From positions 12,612 to 76,611 of the forward strand of contig NZ_CP046186.1 of assembly GCF_012567955.1 (NCBI RefSeq): DNA of 64,000 bases, read 5' to 3'. This stretch comes from Enterobacteriaceae endosymbiont of Donacia bicoloricornis. GTDB lineage: Bacteria > Pseudomonadota > Gammaproteobacteria > Enterobacterales > Enterobacteriaceae. A program made the translations under genes and the position numbers. Below are positions 48,062 through 57,505 of this stretch, one piece after another. A model generated the notes under the pieces. That model saw only the letters and a program-made list of their open reading frames with translations, made no database searches and was not told the origin of the DNA. The first letter of the stretch is position 1; the number at the start of each line of letters is the position of its first letter.

Positions 48062-48760
48062 ATGTCTAATACAAAACTAGTATTATTACGTCATGGTCAA
48101 AGTGAATGGAATAAAAAAAATTTATTTACTGGATGGCATGATGTGGAATTATCTCCAGAAGGAAGAATTGAAGCAATACAAGCAGGAAAAATATTAAAAA
48201 AAAATAATTTTAAATTTGATTACGCATATACTTCTTTCTTAAAAAGAGCAATAAATACTTTATGGTTAACCTTACAAGAATTAGATCAACTTTGGATTCC
48301 TGTTAAAAAAACATGGAGATTAAATGAAAGACATTATGGAAAATTGCAGGGAATGAATAAAGATGATATTACAAATAAATATGGTACAAAAAAAGTACAA
48401 CAATGGCGTCGTAGTTTTACAACTGAACCTCCATCATTATCGATTGATGATCCTAATTGGTCTAGATTCGATTCAAAATATTCTAAATTAGAAGATTATC
48501 AGTTACCTTTATCAGAAAGTTTATCTAAAACCTTAAAAAGGGTAATATATGTATGGAAAAATAGTATATTTCCTAAAATTATGAATGGAGAACGAGTTCT
48601 TATCGTTGCTCATGGTAACTCATTAAGAGCATTAATTAAACATATTGAAAACATTAACGATACTGATATCGTCAGTTTAAATCTTGCTACTGGAATACCT
48701 ATAGTTTATGAATTTGATAATAATTTAAATTATAAAAAAAAATATTATTTATATAATTAG
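48062..48760 (+). CDS. gpmA: 2,3-bisphosphoglycerate-dependent phosphoglycerate mutase
   Basis: Interconverts 3- and 2-phosphoglycerate in glycolysis. 232 aa against 250 in E. coli. The phosphohistidine is His11 in LLRHGQSEWN; AYTSFLKRAINTLW, WRLNERHYGKLQG and VAHGNSLRALIKH are conserved. The C-terminal tail after YYLYN is missing compared with E. coli. AAGGA ribosome-binding site. Convergent with pta, 20 bp apart. Confidence 0.96.
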   Translation: MSNTKLVLLRHGQSEWNKKNLFTGWHDVELSPEGRIEAIQAGKILKKNNFKFDYAYTSFLKRAINTLWLTLQELDQLWIPVKKTWRLNERHYGKLQGMNKDDITNKYGTKKVQQWRRSFTTEPPSLSIDDPNWSRFDSKYSKLEDYQLPLSESLSKTLKRVIYVWKNSIFPKIMNGERVLIVAHGNSLRALIKHIENINDTDIVSLNLATGIPIVYEFDNNLNYKKKYYLYN

Positions 48761-48780
48761 TAAAATAATAAAATATTTCC

Positions 48781-50919
48781 TCATTTTTTTTTAGATTCAG
48801 ATTGAATAACTGTAACTGCAATTGTATAAATTATATCTTCAATTGAAGAACCTCTTGAAAGATCATTAATTGGTTTTTTTATACCCTGTAATATAGGACC
48901 TATAGAAATTATTTTAGATGTTCTTTGAACTGCTTTATATGTAGTATTACCTGTATTAAGGTCAGGAAAAATAATAATATTAGCTTTCCCAGCAACTAAA
49001 GATTTTGGTGCTTTATATTTACCAATACTTTTTATAACAGCTGCATCATATTGTAAAGGACCATCTATTATTAGATTTGGTAATTTATTTTGTACTAATT
49101 TAGTTGCTTTATATACTTTTTCAACTTCAGTTCCTTGACTAGAATTACCAGTTGAATAAGAAATCATTGCTATTTTAGGTTTTATATTTAATAATTTACT
49201 AGTTTTTGCTGATTGTATAGCTATCTCAGCTAATTGTTTATAATTAGGATTAGGATTAATTGCACAATCACTAAATATTAGTACATTTTCAGGTAATAAC
49301 ATAATAAAGATTGATGAAATTATAGAATATTCTGGTAAAGTTTTAATAATTTGTAATGCAGGTCTTATGGTATCAGCTGTTGTTGCTCTAGCTCCAGAAA
49401 CAATACCATCAACTTCATTATTTTTTAACATCATAGTAGCTAAAAACATATTATTTTGTAATAATTTTATAGCATTATTTTTATTTAAAAATTTATTTTT
49501 TCTTATATACATTAGTTTTTCTATATAATTATTCCTAATAGATTTAGGTTCAATAATATTGATATTTTCATTTAAACTTATATTATTTATTTTTGCTAAA
49601 TTTATAATTTCTTTTTTATTTCCTAATAATATACATTTAGCTATATTTTTTTGAGAACATATTGCAGCTGCTTTAAGAGTTCTTAATTCATCTCCTTCTG
49701 GTAATAATATTGTTTTTTTTAATTTACGTGCTTTATTTATTAAATTATATTTAAATATAAATGGTGAATTATTAAATTTATAATTTATATATTTTTTATC
49801 ATTATATATTTTAGAAGGAATATATATATTAATATAATTAATAATATTCATTATTAATTTAATATCATTAATTGGAAATTTATTTTTATCAAAATTTTGT
49901 ATTTTAAGATAAATTTTATAAAAACTATTTTTTGTATATAAAAAATATATACTATTATTAGTAATTTTAGAAATTTTTTTTACTATTAAATCAAATTTTT
50001 TTTTTATAAAATCTGTAAATAATATAGCTTTACAAAAAATTTTTTTAGAAAACATATCATATATTTTTTTAATAATTATTCTATCTTTTATAGATATAAT
50101 AACTAAAGATTTAATAAATAATTTTTTATCTATAAGTATTTGATTATTAAAAAAAATAATATACTTAATATTACTATATTTTAGATTTTTAGGTAAAACA
50201 CAATTTAAATATGTACATATAATTTTTAAATCTATTCCAAATACAAAATTTTTTAACCATGGAATATGTATAATTTTTTCTTTATTTAATAATAATAAAT
50301 TATTATTTATAATATTTTTTTCTTTTTTTAAAAAAAAATTTTTAAACATGTTTATTTTATAAAAATAAGGATTATCATTTTGATTATTAGATAATTCTTT
50401 AATAAAAGAAAACATATATTTTGATTTTAAATCAAAAATTTTTTTTTTAAAAAACATATCAATTATAGATTTTGTTTTTTTTAAAGTTTCATTTTTTGTA
50501 AACATAGACTTAACAAAAATAATTTTTGCATTAAATATATTTGCTATATCACAATTTAATTTAAATAATATTTGTTCAATATAAAAAGGTATTATTCCTT
50601 CTATTAAAATAATATCTGTGTTTTGTATATTTTGGAAATATTTTTCAATTATTTTTTCAATAATGTTATTATATGAAGTATTATTAGTTAATAAACTAAT
50701 ATCATTAACTTTTAATGAATCAATAGATTTGATATTAAAATTATATTTCTTTAAAATATTATTGGTATAATTAAAATTATAATTTTCTATTTCAGAAATA
50801 GGTTTAAAAAATTTACATTTTAATTTTTTATTATTTAAATAATTTAATAATCCTATATTTATACTAGTAAAAAAATGAATATCAATATTTATTGGTATTG
50901 ACATAATTATTTTGGGCAT
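48781..50919 (-). CDS. pta: Phosphate acetyltransferase
   Basis: Converts acetyl-CoA to acetyl phosphate. 712 aa against 714 in E. coli, with the three-domain architecture kept: an N-terminal P-loop-like domain, a DRTGG-type middle domain (both strongly diverged) and a well-conserved C-terminal catalytic domain (LPEGDELRTLKAA, VDGIVSGARATTADTIRPAL, DGPLQYDAAV). AAGG ribosome-binding site. Downstream of ackA by 36 bp, as in E. coli, forming an acetate-producing substrate-level ATP route. Confidence 0.95.
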   Translation of the reverse strand: MPKIIMSIPINIDIHFFTSINIGLLNYLNNKKLKCKFFKPISEIENYNFNYTNNILKKYNFNIKSIDSLKVNDISLLTNNTSYNNIIEKIIEKYFQNIQNTDIILIEGIIPFYIEQILFKLNCDIANIFNAKIIFVKSMFTKNETLKKTKSIIDMFFKKKIFDLKSKYMFSFIKELSNNQNDNPYFYKINMFKNFFLKKEKNIINNNLLLLNKEKIIHIPWLKNFVFGIDLKIICTYLNCVLPKNLKYSNIKYIIFFNNQILIDKKLFIKSLVIISIKDRIIIKKIYDMFSKKIFCKAILFTDFIKKKFDLIVKKISKITNNSIYFLYTKNSFYKIYLKIQNFDKNKFPINDIKLIMNIINYINIYIPSKIYNDKKYINYKFNNSPFIFKYNLINKARKLKKTILLPEGDELRTLKAAAICSQKNIAKCILLGNKKEIINLAKINNISLNENINIIEPKSIRNNYIEKLMYIRKNKFLNKNNAIKLLQNNMFLATMMLKNNEVDGIVSGARATTADTIRPALQIIKTLPEYSIISSIFIMLLPENVLIFSDCAINPNPNYKQLAEIAIQSAKTSKLLNIKPKIAMISYSTGNSSQGTEVEKVYKATKLVQNKLPNLIIDGPLQYDAAVIKSIGKYKAPKSLVAGKANIIIFPDLNTGNTTYKAVQRTSKIISIGPILQGIKKPINDLSRGSSIEDIIYTIAVTVIQSESKKK

Positions 50920-50955
50920 TATTTTTTACCTTTTAGATTAATTAATTTTTTTATA

Positions 50956-52161
50956 TTATTTATTAGTAATAATATTAAATGTATCTTGTGCTATCATTAA
51001 TTCTTCATTTGTAGGAATAACTAATATTGGAATACTATTAATAGTATTAATAAATCCAGTTTTACCAAATTTTATTTCATTATTTAATTTTTTATCAACA
51101 AAAATATTTAAAATTTTTAATTTTTCTATTGTTTTTTCTCTAATTAGTACACTATTTTCTCCAATACCTCCTGTAAAAATAATTGCATCTATTTTTTTTT
51201 CCATTAAAATACTATAAGAAGCTATATATTTTGATAAACGATGTATAAATACATCAGTAGCTTTTTTAATTTTTAAATCTTTAAAGTAATTATTTTCAAT
51301 ATATCTAAAATCACTAGTTATATTAGTTAAACCTAACATACCTGATTTTTCAGTTAAAATTTTATAAATTTCATTTATTTTTAGATTTAAAATATTAAAC
51401 ATATAAAAAATAATTGCAGGATCAATATCTCCACATCTTGTCCCCATAACTAAGCCTTCTAAAGGAGTTAATCCCATTGAAGTATCAACACTTTTACCAT
51501 TTTTTATTGCTGTAATAGATGAACCATTACCTAAATGACATGAAATACAATTTAAAGTGTTTAATGAAACATTTAATATTTTTGAAGCAATTTTAATAAC
51601 ATATCTGTAACTAGTACCATGAGCCCCATAACGACGTATTTTATATTTTTTATAAAATTTTATTGGTAAAGCATATAAATATGCTTTTTCAGGAATTGTT
51701 TGATGAAAAGCTGTATCAAATACAGCAACTTGTTTGCCCTCTAAATGAGGTAATATCTTAATTATTTCTTGAATACCTATTAATTGAATAGGATTATGTA
51801 AAGGAGCGAAAATAGATGCATTTTTTATTGCTTTTAAAACTTTTTTTGTAATAACTACAGAGTTTATAAATTTTTCTCCTCCATGAACTATACGATGACC
51901 TACTGCTATAATATTATTATATAATAAGTTTTCTTTTAAAAGAACATTTATTATAAAATTTAATATTATTTTATGATCAATTTTTGAATAAAAAATTTTT
52001 TTTTTTTTTATATTATTAAAATTCCATGTAATACAAGAATATTTTTTATTAAAATTTTCTGCTAAACCAAATAATAAAATTTTTTTTTCTAAAATATTTA
52101 TAATTGAAAATTTTAAAGATGAACTACCACAATTAATAACAAGTATTAATTTATTTAACAT
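50956..52161 (-). CDS. ackA: Acetate kinase
   Basis: Makes ATP and acetate from acetyl phosphate. 401 aa against 400 in E. coli. Conserved LVINCGSSSLKF, VGHRIVHGGEKF, FDTAFHQTIPEKAYLYALP, GTSYRYV, HLGNGSSITAI and FTGGIGENS. AAGGAAAT ribosome-binding site. First gene of ackA-pta. The roughly 150 bp upstream is A/T-rich without a clear promoter. Confidence 0.96.
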   Translation of the reverse strand: MLNKLILVINCGSSSLKFSIINILEKKILLFGLAENFNKKYSCITWNFNNIKKKKIFYSKIDHKIILNFIINVLLKENLLYNNIIAVGHRIVHGGEKFINSVVITKKVLKAIKNASIFAPLHNPIQLIGIQEIIKILPHLEGKQVAVFDTAFHQTIPEKAYLYALPIKFYKKYKIRRYGAHGTSYRYVIKIASKILNVSLNTLNCISCHLGNGSSITAIKNGKSVDTSMGLTPLEGLVMGTRCGDIDPAIIFYMFNILNLKINEIYKILTEKSGMLGLTNITSDFRYIENNYFKDLKIKKATDVFIHRLSKYIASYSILMEKKIDAIIFTGGIGENSVLIREKTIEKLKILNIFVDKKLNNEIKFGKTGFINTINSIPILVIPTNEELMIAQDTFNIITNK

Positions 52162-52310
52162 ATATTTCCTTAAATAAAATTTTTAATAAACTTCATTATA
52201 TATAAAAAAATAAAAAAATAATATATAAGATATATGATAAAATTTTTCTAAATTAATAAATATAATATATACATAACTAATAATTTATTATATAATATGA
52301 AATGATTAAT

Positions 52311-52381
52311 GGCGCATTGGCAGAATGGTTATGCAGAGGATTGCAAATCCTTTTATTTCGGTTCAATTCCGGGATGCGCCT
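52311..52381 (+). tRNA. cysT: tRNA-Cys (anticodon GCA)
   Basis: Acceptor GGCGCAT/ATGCGCC, discriminator T, anticodon GCA at 52343-52345, T loop TTCAATT; 71 nt. No CCA is encoded; a T-run continues directly from the discriminator. A TATAAT at 52291-52296 could be its -10, without a good -35. First of a cysT-leuZ pair; glyW, which precedes them in E. coli, is absent. Confidence 0.96.
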
Positions 52382-52421
52382 TTTTTTTTAAAATAAAGAT
52401 AAAATAGTTTATGATTTTACT

Positions 52422-52508
52422 GCCCAGATGGTGGAACTGGTAGACACAAGGGACTTAAAATCCCTCGGCATTTATATTGCTATGCGGGTTCAATTCCCGC
52501 TCTGGGTA
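52422..52508 (+). tRNA. leuZ: tRNA-Leu (anticodon TAA)
   Basis: An 87-nt class II tRNA; acceptor GCCCAGA/TCTGGGT, anticodon TAA at 52456-52458 decoding UUA/UUG, the dominant leucine codons here. It has a long variable arm, T loop TTCAATT and no encoded CCA. Follows tRNA-Cys by 40 bp, as in the E. coli glyW-cysT-leuZ operon. Confidence 0.97.
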
Positions 52509-52527
52509 TTGAATAAAATAGATATTT

Positions 52528-52988
52528 TCATAAAAAATATTTATATTTTTGTAAAATATTTTTAAAATAAATAAAGAAAAATGATTTTTTTTTAATTAAA
52601 AAATAATTATATAAATTTTTATCAATATGCTTCAATGAAAATAATAAAAGAAAAATTATTAAACATCCTTTAAAAAAACCAATAAATAATCCTAATATCT
52701 TATTTATATAAGAAGAATGCATAATTTTTTTATTTAAAAATTTTTTAACTATTTTTTTTGATGTTATTATTAATGTAAAATAAATAAATAATAAAAAAAA
52801 TTTTTAAAAATAAAAATGCATTATTTTATAATTTTTTATAAAAAAAAATAATTATAATATTTTCTAGATAAATAAAAAGATATAAACCAAATAAATATTG
52901 TTAAAAATTCTTTTATAAAACCTCTAAAAAAACTAAATATTGTGGAAAATAATAATATTATTATAAATAAATAATCAATTATTAACAT
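52528..52988 (-). pseudogene. cvpA: Relic of cvpA (colicin V production/CvpA family membrane protein)
   Basis: The ATG at 52988 opens MLIIDYLFIIILLFSTIFSF-FRGFIKEFLTIFIW, matching the CvpA N-terminus, and stops after about 49 codons at a T9 tract (near 52841-52849). The C-terminal part (NKILGLFIGFFKGCLIIFLLLF) lies in another frame and ends at 52528. A one-base insertion in the T9 tract would connect the phases, but the joined frame still meets a TAA near 52804, so at least two lesions exist. E. coli CvpA is 162 aa, four transmembrane segments. In E. coli it lies downstream of truA, accD, folC and dedD; truA is its upstream neighbour here. Confidence 0.78.
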
Positions 52989-53115
52989 ATTTTTTATATA
53001 TTTCTTTATTTGTGTTAAATTATTTAATTTTTTAAATAATTTAAAATAGTTAAAGATAAAATAAATTATATAATTTATTTAAAATACAATCTTTTCTTAA
53101 TAAAATTTTATTAAA

Positions 53116-53940
53116 TTATTTTTTTTTAAAAAAAAATAAATTATGTTTTATACTTGGAATTCCAAAATGTTTTGGATATTCAACTTCTACTAGAAACAAA
53201 CCATTTGGTTTTACTGTAGCTGCAGCTTTAGTTCTATCCTTAATTTTAATTAATTTTAATAACCAATCTTCGTTTTTTCTTCCAATACCTATCTCTAATA
53301 AACTACCTACAATATTTCTAACCATATGATATAAAAAAGCATTTGCTTTTATATCTATTAAAATATAATTTCCATATTTTTTAATATTACAATTTAAAAT
53401 ATTTCTAGAAGAAGATTTATTTAATTTTTTACCTGATTCAAAAGAAGAAAAATTATGTTCTCCTAATAAATATTTTATTGCATTTTTTATTTTTTTAATA
53501 TTTATTTTAGAATTGGATAAAGTACTAATATTATTAAATATAGCTGATCTATATTTATTATTATAGATAATATAAAAATATCTACGAGATAAAGCGCTAA
53601 ATCTAGCATGAAATTCTTTTTTTACTGATACTATCCAATTTATCACTATGTCTTTTGGTAAAAGACTGTTGATCCCTGAAATCCATGATTCTTTTTTTCT
53701 GTAACTATATGTTTCGAAGTGAATAACTTGACCTAAACTATGAACTCCTATATCAGTTCTCCCTGCACAAAAAATAATTACATTATGATTAGCTATTTTA
53801 GAAATAGCATTTTCTAAATGTTCTTGTACAGTTTTTTTTTTATAATATTTTTTTTGTTTTTGCCATCCATGATAATTAGTTCCATTATATTCTACACCTA
53901 AGGCAAATTTATATTTTTTTTTAAATTTTAAATTTATCAT
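53116..53940 (-). CDS. truA: tRNA pseudouridine synthase A
   Basis: Makes pseudouridine at positions 38-40 of tRNAs. 274 aa against 270 in E. coli. The catalytic aspartate is Asp63 in CAGRTDIGVHSLGQV; HGWQKQ, the FHARFSALSRRYFYII region and FLYHMVRNIVGSLLEIG are conserved. A Lys/Phe-rich tail closes the protein. Followed by the cvpA relic on the same strand. Confidence 0.96.
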   Translation of the reverse strand: MINLKFKKKYKFALGVEYNGTNYHGWQKQKKYYKKKTVQEHLENAISKIANHNVIIFCAGRTDIGVHSLGQVIHFETYSYRKKESWISGINSLLPKDIVINWIVSVKKEFHARFSALSRRYFYIIYNNKYRSAIFNNISTLSNSKINIKKIKNAIKYLLGEHNFSSFESGKKLNKSSSRNILNCNIKKYGNYILIDIKANAFLYHMVRNIVGSLLEIGIGRKNEDWLLKLIKIKDRTKAAATVKPNGLFLVEVEYPKHFGIPSIKHNLFFFKKK

Positions 53941-54093
53941 TTTAAATTAATAGACTCTAATATTTTTTAAAAATTGTATTTTATTAAAAAGTAGTTACAT
54001 TTTATTAAAAATTCTATAAAATAATATTTTAATAAAAAAATTTTAATAATTTGAATAAAATTCAAAAAATAATTATGTGTGAGTATAAATATA

Positions 54094-55308
54094 ATGAAAA
54101 TATATAAAAAAAATAATAAATTTATTAATAAAATATTAAAATTAATTACTACTATATTTATAGTATACTCAACTATTATATATGCAAATGACAATATATT
54201 TAATATTATATCTCAACCAAATATTAATGTTAAATCATATATTTTAATAGATTATAATACAGGAATTATTTTAACCCAAAAAAATGCAAGTGATACTAAA
54301 AAACCTGCTAGCTTAGCAAAAATTATGACTAGTTATGTAATAGGAAAAGCATTATCTAAAAATATAGTACATAGAAACGATATCGTTACGGTAAGTAAAA
54401 ATGCTTGGGCTACTGGTAATGATGAATTTAGTGGTTCATCGTTAATGTTTTTAAAAGCAGGAGATCGTATTTCTTTAAAGAATTTAATTAAAGGAATTAT
54501 ATTACAATCCGGAAATGATGCATGTGTTGCTATAGCAGAATACATATCTGGTAATCAACAAAATTTTGTTAGATTAATGAATTTTTATGCACAAAAAATA
54601 GGATTAAAAAATACCTTTTTTAAAAATGTACATGGATTAGATGAAAATGGTCAATATACATCTGCAAAAGATATGGCTATTATGGGTAAATCTTTAATTC
54701 ATGATTTTCCCTATGAATATAATATATATAAAGAAAAAAAATTTACTTTTAATAATATTTCTCAAAAAAATCGTAATTTGTTATTATGGGATCAAACATT
54801 AAATGTTGATGGTATTAAAACAGGACATACTGAAAATGCTGGCTATAATATAATAGCGTCAGCAAAAAAAAATAATATGAGATTAATTGTTGTTATTTTA
54901 GGAGATAAAACGGAACAATATCGAAAAAAAAATAGTAAAAAATTATTAAATTGGGGTTTTGAAACATTTCGTACAATTAATCCAATAAAAAAATATCAAA
55001 AAATAGCTTCTATTCCAATTTTATATGGTAAACATAGTTATGTAAGAATTGGAATTAAAAATGATGTTTTCTTAACAATACTTAAAAATCAGGAAAAAAA
55101 AATAAAAATTTTATACCATATAAAAAATAATAAAATATTTGCTCCAATTTATAGAAATCAAATATTAGGTCATTTAACATTTATAATTAATAATCATATA
55201 GTTGGTTATTATCCATTAATTTCATTAGAAAATATACCAAAAGGTAATATTTTTACTTGTTTATTAGATTATATAAGATTATTATTAAGTAAATGGATTC
55301 ATCAATAA
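54094..55308 (+). CDS. dacA: D-alanyl-D-alanine carboxypeptidase DacA (penicillin-binding protein 5)
   Basis: Periplasmic trimming of peptidoglycan pentapeptides. The frame is open from a GTG at 54079, but the ATG at 54094 fits better (404 aa; E. coli 403). A signal peptide spans residues 1-31. The three active-site motifs are Ser73-x-x-Lys76 (PASLAKIM), Ser139-Gly-Asn (QSGNDACVA) and Lys242-Thr-Gly. The beta-sandwich domain and a C-terminal amphipathic membrane anchor (FTCLLDYIRLLLSKW) are kept. Together with alr it indicates a peptidoglycan wall. The order dacA-lipB-lipA is that of E. coli without ybeD. Confidence 0.95.
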   Translation: MKIYKKNNKFINKILKLITTIFIVYSTIIYANDNIFNIISQPNINVKSYILIDYNTGIILTQKNASDTKKPASLAKIMTSYVIGKALSKNIVHRNDIVTVSKNAWATGNDEFSGSSLMFLKAGDRISLKNLIKGIILQSGNDACVAIAEYISGNQQNFVRLMNFYAQKIGLKNTFFKNVHGLDENGQYTSAKDMAIMGKSLIHDFPYEYNIYKEKKFTFNNISQKNRNLLLWDQTLNVDGIKTGHTENAGYNIIASAKKNNMRLIVVILGDKTEQYRKKNSKKLLNWGFETFRTINPIKKYQKIASIPILYGKHSYVRIGIKNDVFLTILKNQEKKIKILYHIKNNKIFAPIYRNQILGHLTFIINNHIVGYYPLISLENIPKGNIFTCLLDYIRLLLSKWIHQ

Positions 55309-55339
55309 AAATATAATAATATTATTGTGTATAAAATAC

Positions 55340-55966
55340 ATGTATAAAAAAAAATTTATTATAAGAGATTTAGGTATAGAATCATGGAATATAACTTATA
55401 AAAAAATGTACAATTTTAATTGTACACGATCTAATAATACATTAGATGAAATCTGGTTAGTTGAACATAATCCTGTTTTTACTCAAGGAAAATTATCTAA
55501 AATAGAAGATATATTTTTTTATGATCATAAAATACCAATATTTAATACTGATAGAGGAGGAAAAATTACTTATCATGCTCCAGGACAACAAATTTTATAT
55601 ATTTTAATTAATTTAAAAAAAAGAAAAATTAAAATTAGATCATTAATTTCTATATTAGAAAAAACAATTATTAATGTATTATTATATTTTGGAATACAAC
55701 CTAATTATTCTTTTAGTAAAATGCCTGGTGTTTATGTTGATAATAAAAAAATTGCATCTATAGGTATAAAAATTTCAAAAGGATTTACTTCACATGGAAT
55801 ATCATTTAACGTTAATATGAATTTATTACCTTTTAGTTATATTAATCCTTGTGGGTTATATAAATTGAGAATAACTCAAGTAAAAAATTTTATTCCATAT
55901 ATAAAAATAATTATAATTAAAAAACTATTAATAAAAGAATTTTTATTTTTAATGGATAATATTTAA
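55340..55966 (+). CDS. lipB: Octanoyltransferase LipB
   Basis: Transfers octanoate from acyl carrier protein to lipoyl domains. The frame is open from a TTG at 55325, but the ATG at 55340 (208 aa; E. coli 213) aligns with the E. coli start. LDEIWLVEHNPVFTQG, DRGGKITYHAPGQQ and the catalytic Cys171 in INPCG with Lys137 are conserved. Lies between dacA and lipA. The octanoyl-protein product is the substrate of LipA. Confidence 0.95.
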   Translation: MYKKKFIIRDLGIESWNITYKKMYNFNCTRSNNTLDEIWLVEHNPVFTQGKLSKIEDIFFYDHKIPIFNTDRGGKITYHAPGQQILYILINLKKRKIKIRSLISILEKTIINVLLYFGIQPNYSFSKMPGVYVDNKKIASIGIKISKGFTSHGISFNVNMNLLPFSYINPCGLYKLRITQVKNFIPYIKIIIIKKLLIKEFLFLMDNI

Positions 55967-56047
55967 AATAAATTAAATTTTTTTTTAAAAATTTTTATTT
56001 TATAATAATATTATATATTTTTTTTTAAAATAAATAATTTATATAAT

Positions 56048-56917
56048 ATGAAAAAAAAAAATTTAAAAAAACCTGATTGGATCAAAATTAGATTTTCAGT
56101 AAAAAATATTAATAAAATAAAAAAAATTAAATCTATTTTAAAAAATAATGGATTATATACAGTTTGTGAAGAAGCATCTTGCCCTAATTTAGTAGAATGT
56201 TTTAGTAAAGGACAATTAACTTTTATGATTTTAGGTAATATATGTACAAGAAATTGTCCATATTGTGATGTAACACACGGAAGACCAAAAATAAAATATG
56301 ATGAAAATGAAGCTTCTAATTTAGCTGAAATTATTTTTGAAATGGGATTAAAATATGTTGTTATTACTTCTGTAAATCGTGATGATTTGCATGATGGAGG
56401 AGCATATCAATTTATTAATTGTATAAAAAAAATACGAGAAAAAAATACTAATATAAAAATAGAAATATTAGTTCCCGATTTTAAAAACTGTATAGAAAAA
56501 GCTTTAAATATATTAAGTTACAACTTACCTGATGTTTTTAATCATAATATAGAAACAGTAGAACGTTTATACTATAAAATACGTCCTTCTGGGAAATATC
56601 AAAAATCTTTAATATTATTAAAAAAATTTAAAAACTTATTTCCTCATATTTTAACTAAATCTGGATTAATGGTTGGTTTAGGAGAAACAAAAAAAGAATT
56701 ATTTAATACAATAAAAGATCTAAAATATAATAAAGTTGATATCATTACTATAGGACAATATTTACAACCTAGTAAAAAACATATACCTGTATATAGGTAT
56801 CTTAATCTAAATGAATTTTCTCAAATTAAAAAAGAAGCAGAAAAAATTGGTTTTAAAAAAGTAATATGTGGTCCTTTTATACGTTCTTCATATAATGCAG
56901 AAAAATTTTTCTTTTAA
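56048..56917 (+). CDS. lipA: Lipoyl synthase
   Basis: Radical SAM enzyme inserting two sulfurs into octanoyl groups. 289 aa against 321 in E. coli, shorter at the N-terminus. The auxiliary cluster cysteines are Cys40, Cys45 and Cys51 (CEEASCPNLVECF), the SAM cluster Cys66, Cys70 and Cys73 (CTRNCPYC), and the C-terminal serine of RSSYNAE is present. 81 bp downstream of lipB. ErpA is a plausible source of Fe-S clusters. Confidence 0.97.
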   Translation: MKKKNLKKPDWIKIRFSVKNINKIKKIKSILKNNGLYTVCEEASCPNLVECFSKGQLTFMILGNICTRNCPYCDVTHGRPKIKYDENEASNLAEIIFEMGLKYVVITSVNRDDLHDGGAYQFINCIKKIREKNTNIKIEILVPDFKNCIEKALNILSYNLPDVFNHNIETVERLYYKIRPSGKYQKSLILLKKFKNLFPHILTKSGLMVGLGETKKELFNTIKDLKYNKVDIITIGQYLQPSKKHIPVYRYLNLNEFSQIKKEAEKIGFKKVICGPFIRSSYNAEKFFF

Positions 56918-56929
56918 AATTTTATTTAT

Positions 56930-57061
56930 AAAAAAATGCCCCTGATAAAATTTAAAAATTTTATTTTTAATTATTTATAATTAAAAATTTTCTATTTACT
57001 AACTAATTAATAAATAATTATTTTAAATAATTTTTAATAAAAAATAAATTTTTCAGAGGCA
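56930..57061 (-). terminator. Long-stem terminator-like element downstream of cspE
   Basis: Read on the minus strand, TGCCTCTGA (57061-57053) and TCAGGGGCA (56945-56937) form a 9 bp stem with one mismatch, closing a 107-nt A/T-rich loop that holds its own perfect 11 bp hairpin (56966-56989 region), followed directly by T7 (56936-56930). GC-rich complementary 9-mers are rare in this DNA. The layout fits an intrinsic terminator for cspE, with an unusually large loop. Confidence 0.6.
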
Positions 57062-57096
57062 ATTATATTAAACCTTTTCTTACTGACTAAGGAAAT

Positions 57097-57306
57097 TTAA
57101 AGAGCAACAACATTAGCAGCAGAAGGTCCTTTGGCTCCGTTAGTAATCTCAAATTCTACTCTTTGGCCTTCGGTTAATGTTTTAAAACCACTACTTTGAA
57201 TTGCAGAAAAATGTACAAAAACATCTTTACTACCATCTTCAGGAGTAATGAAACCAAAACCTTTAGATTCATTAAACCACTTAACGTTACCTTTAATCTT
57301 GGACAT
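57097..57306 (-). CDS. cspE: Cold shock-like protein CspE
   Basis: Small RNA chaperone/transcription antiterminator. 69 aa, nearly identical to E. coli CspE, with RNP1 KGFGFITP and RNP2 VFVHFSAI; the start [16 protein letters not shown] distinguishes it from CspC (MAKIKGQV). The frame is open from a TTG at 57309, but the ATG at 57306 gives the exact E. coli start. GC content is clearly above that of its neighbours. In E. coli cspE also lies convergent and close to lipA, supporting the assignment. Confidence 0.96.
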   Translation of the reverse strand: MSKIKGNVKWFNESKGFGFITPEDGSKDVFVHFSAIQSSGFKTLTEGQRVEFEITNGAKGPSAANVVAL

Positions 57307-57331
57307 CAATTATTACCTTTACATAAAAATA

Positions 57332-57348
57332 GACACCAAATTTGTGTC
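57332..57348 (-). promoter_or_regulatory. Hairpin in the cspE 5' untranslated region
   Basis: GACAC/GTGTC stem with a 7-nt loop, ending about 25 nt before the cspE ATG on the minus strand. It lies within a less AT-rich leader and may influence translation or stability; its function is an inference. Confidence 0.45.
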
Positions 57349-57368
57349 ATTTGAAAGTACATCAATTA

Positions 57369-57398
57369 ATAATACATTTGTCTAGTGAAACAAATCAA
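57369..57398 (-). promoter_or_regulatory. Candidate sigma-70 promoter of cspE
   Basis: Minus strand: TTGATT (57398-57393), 18 bp spacer, TATTAT (57374-57369). It would give a leader of about 55 nt. Such matches are easy to find in AT-rich DNA, so this is tentative; the surrounding 100 bp is less AT-rich than typical spacers here. Confidence 0.4.
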
Positions 57399-57505
57399 AA
57401 AAGTGAGAAATATCGAATTTTTTAAATATTTTTTTAAAAAATATTTATTTTTTTTTAGTTATATTAAATTTATTGATATAATGTATTTTTTTAGGATAAA
57501 ATTTT

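Noticed and set aside
53967..54194. Open frame of about 75 codons antisense to the dacA start
   Set aside because: Phe/Ile/Leu-rich, no family resemblance, overlaps the signal-peptide region of dacA; typical of stop-poor AT-rich antisense DNA.
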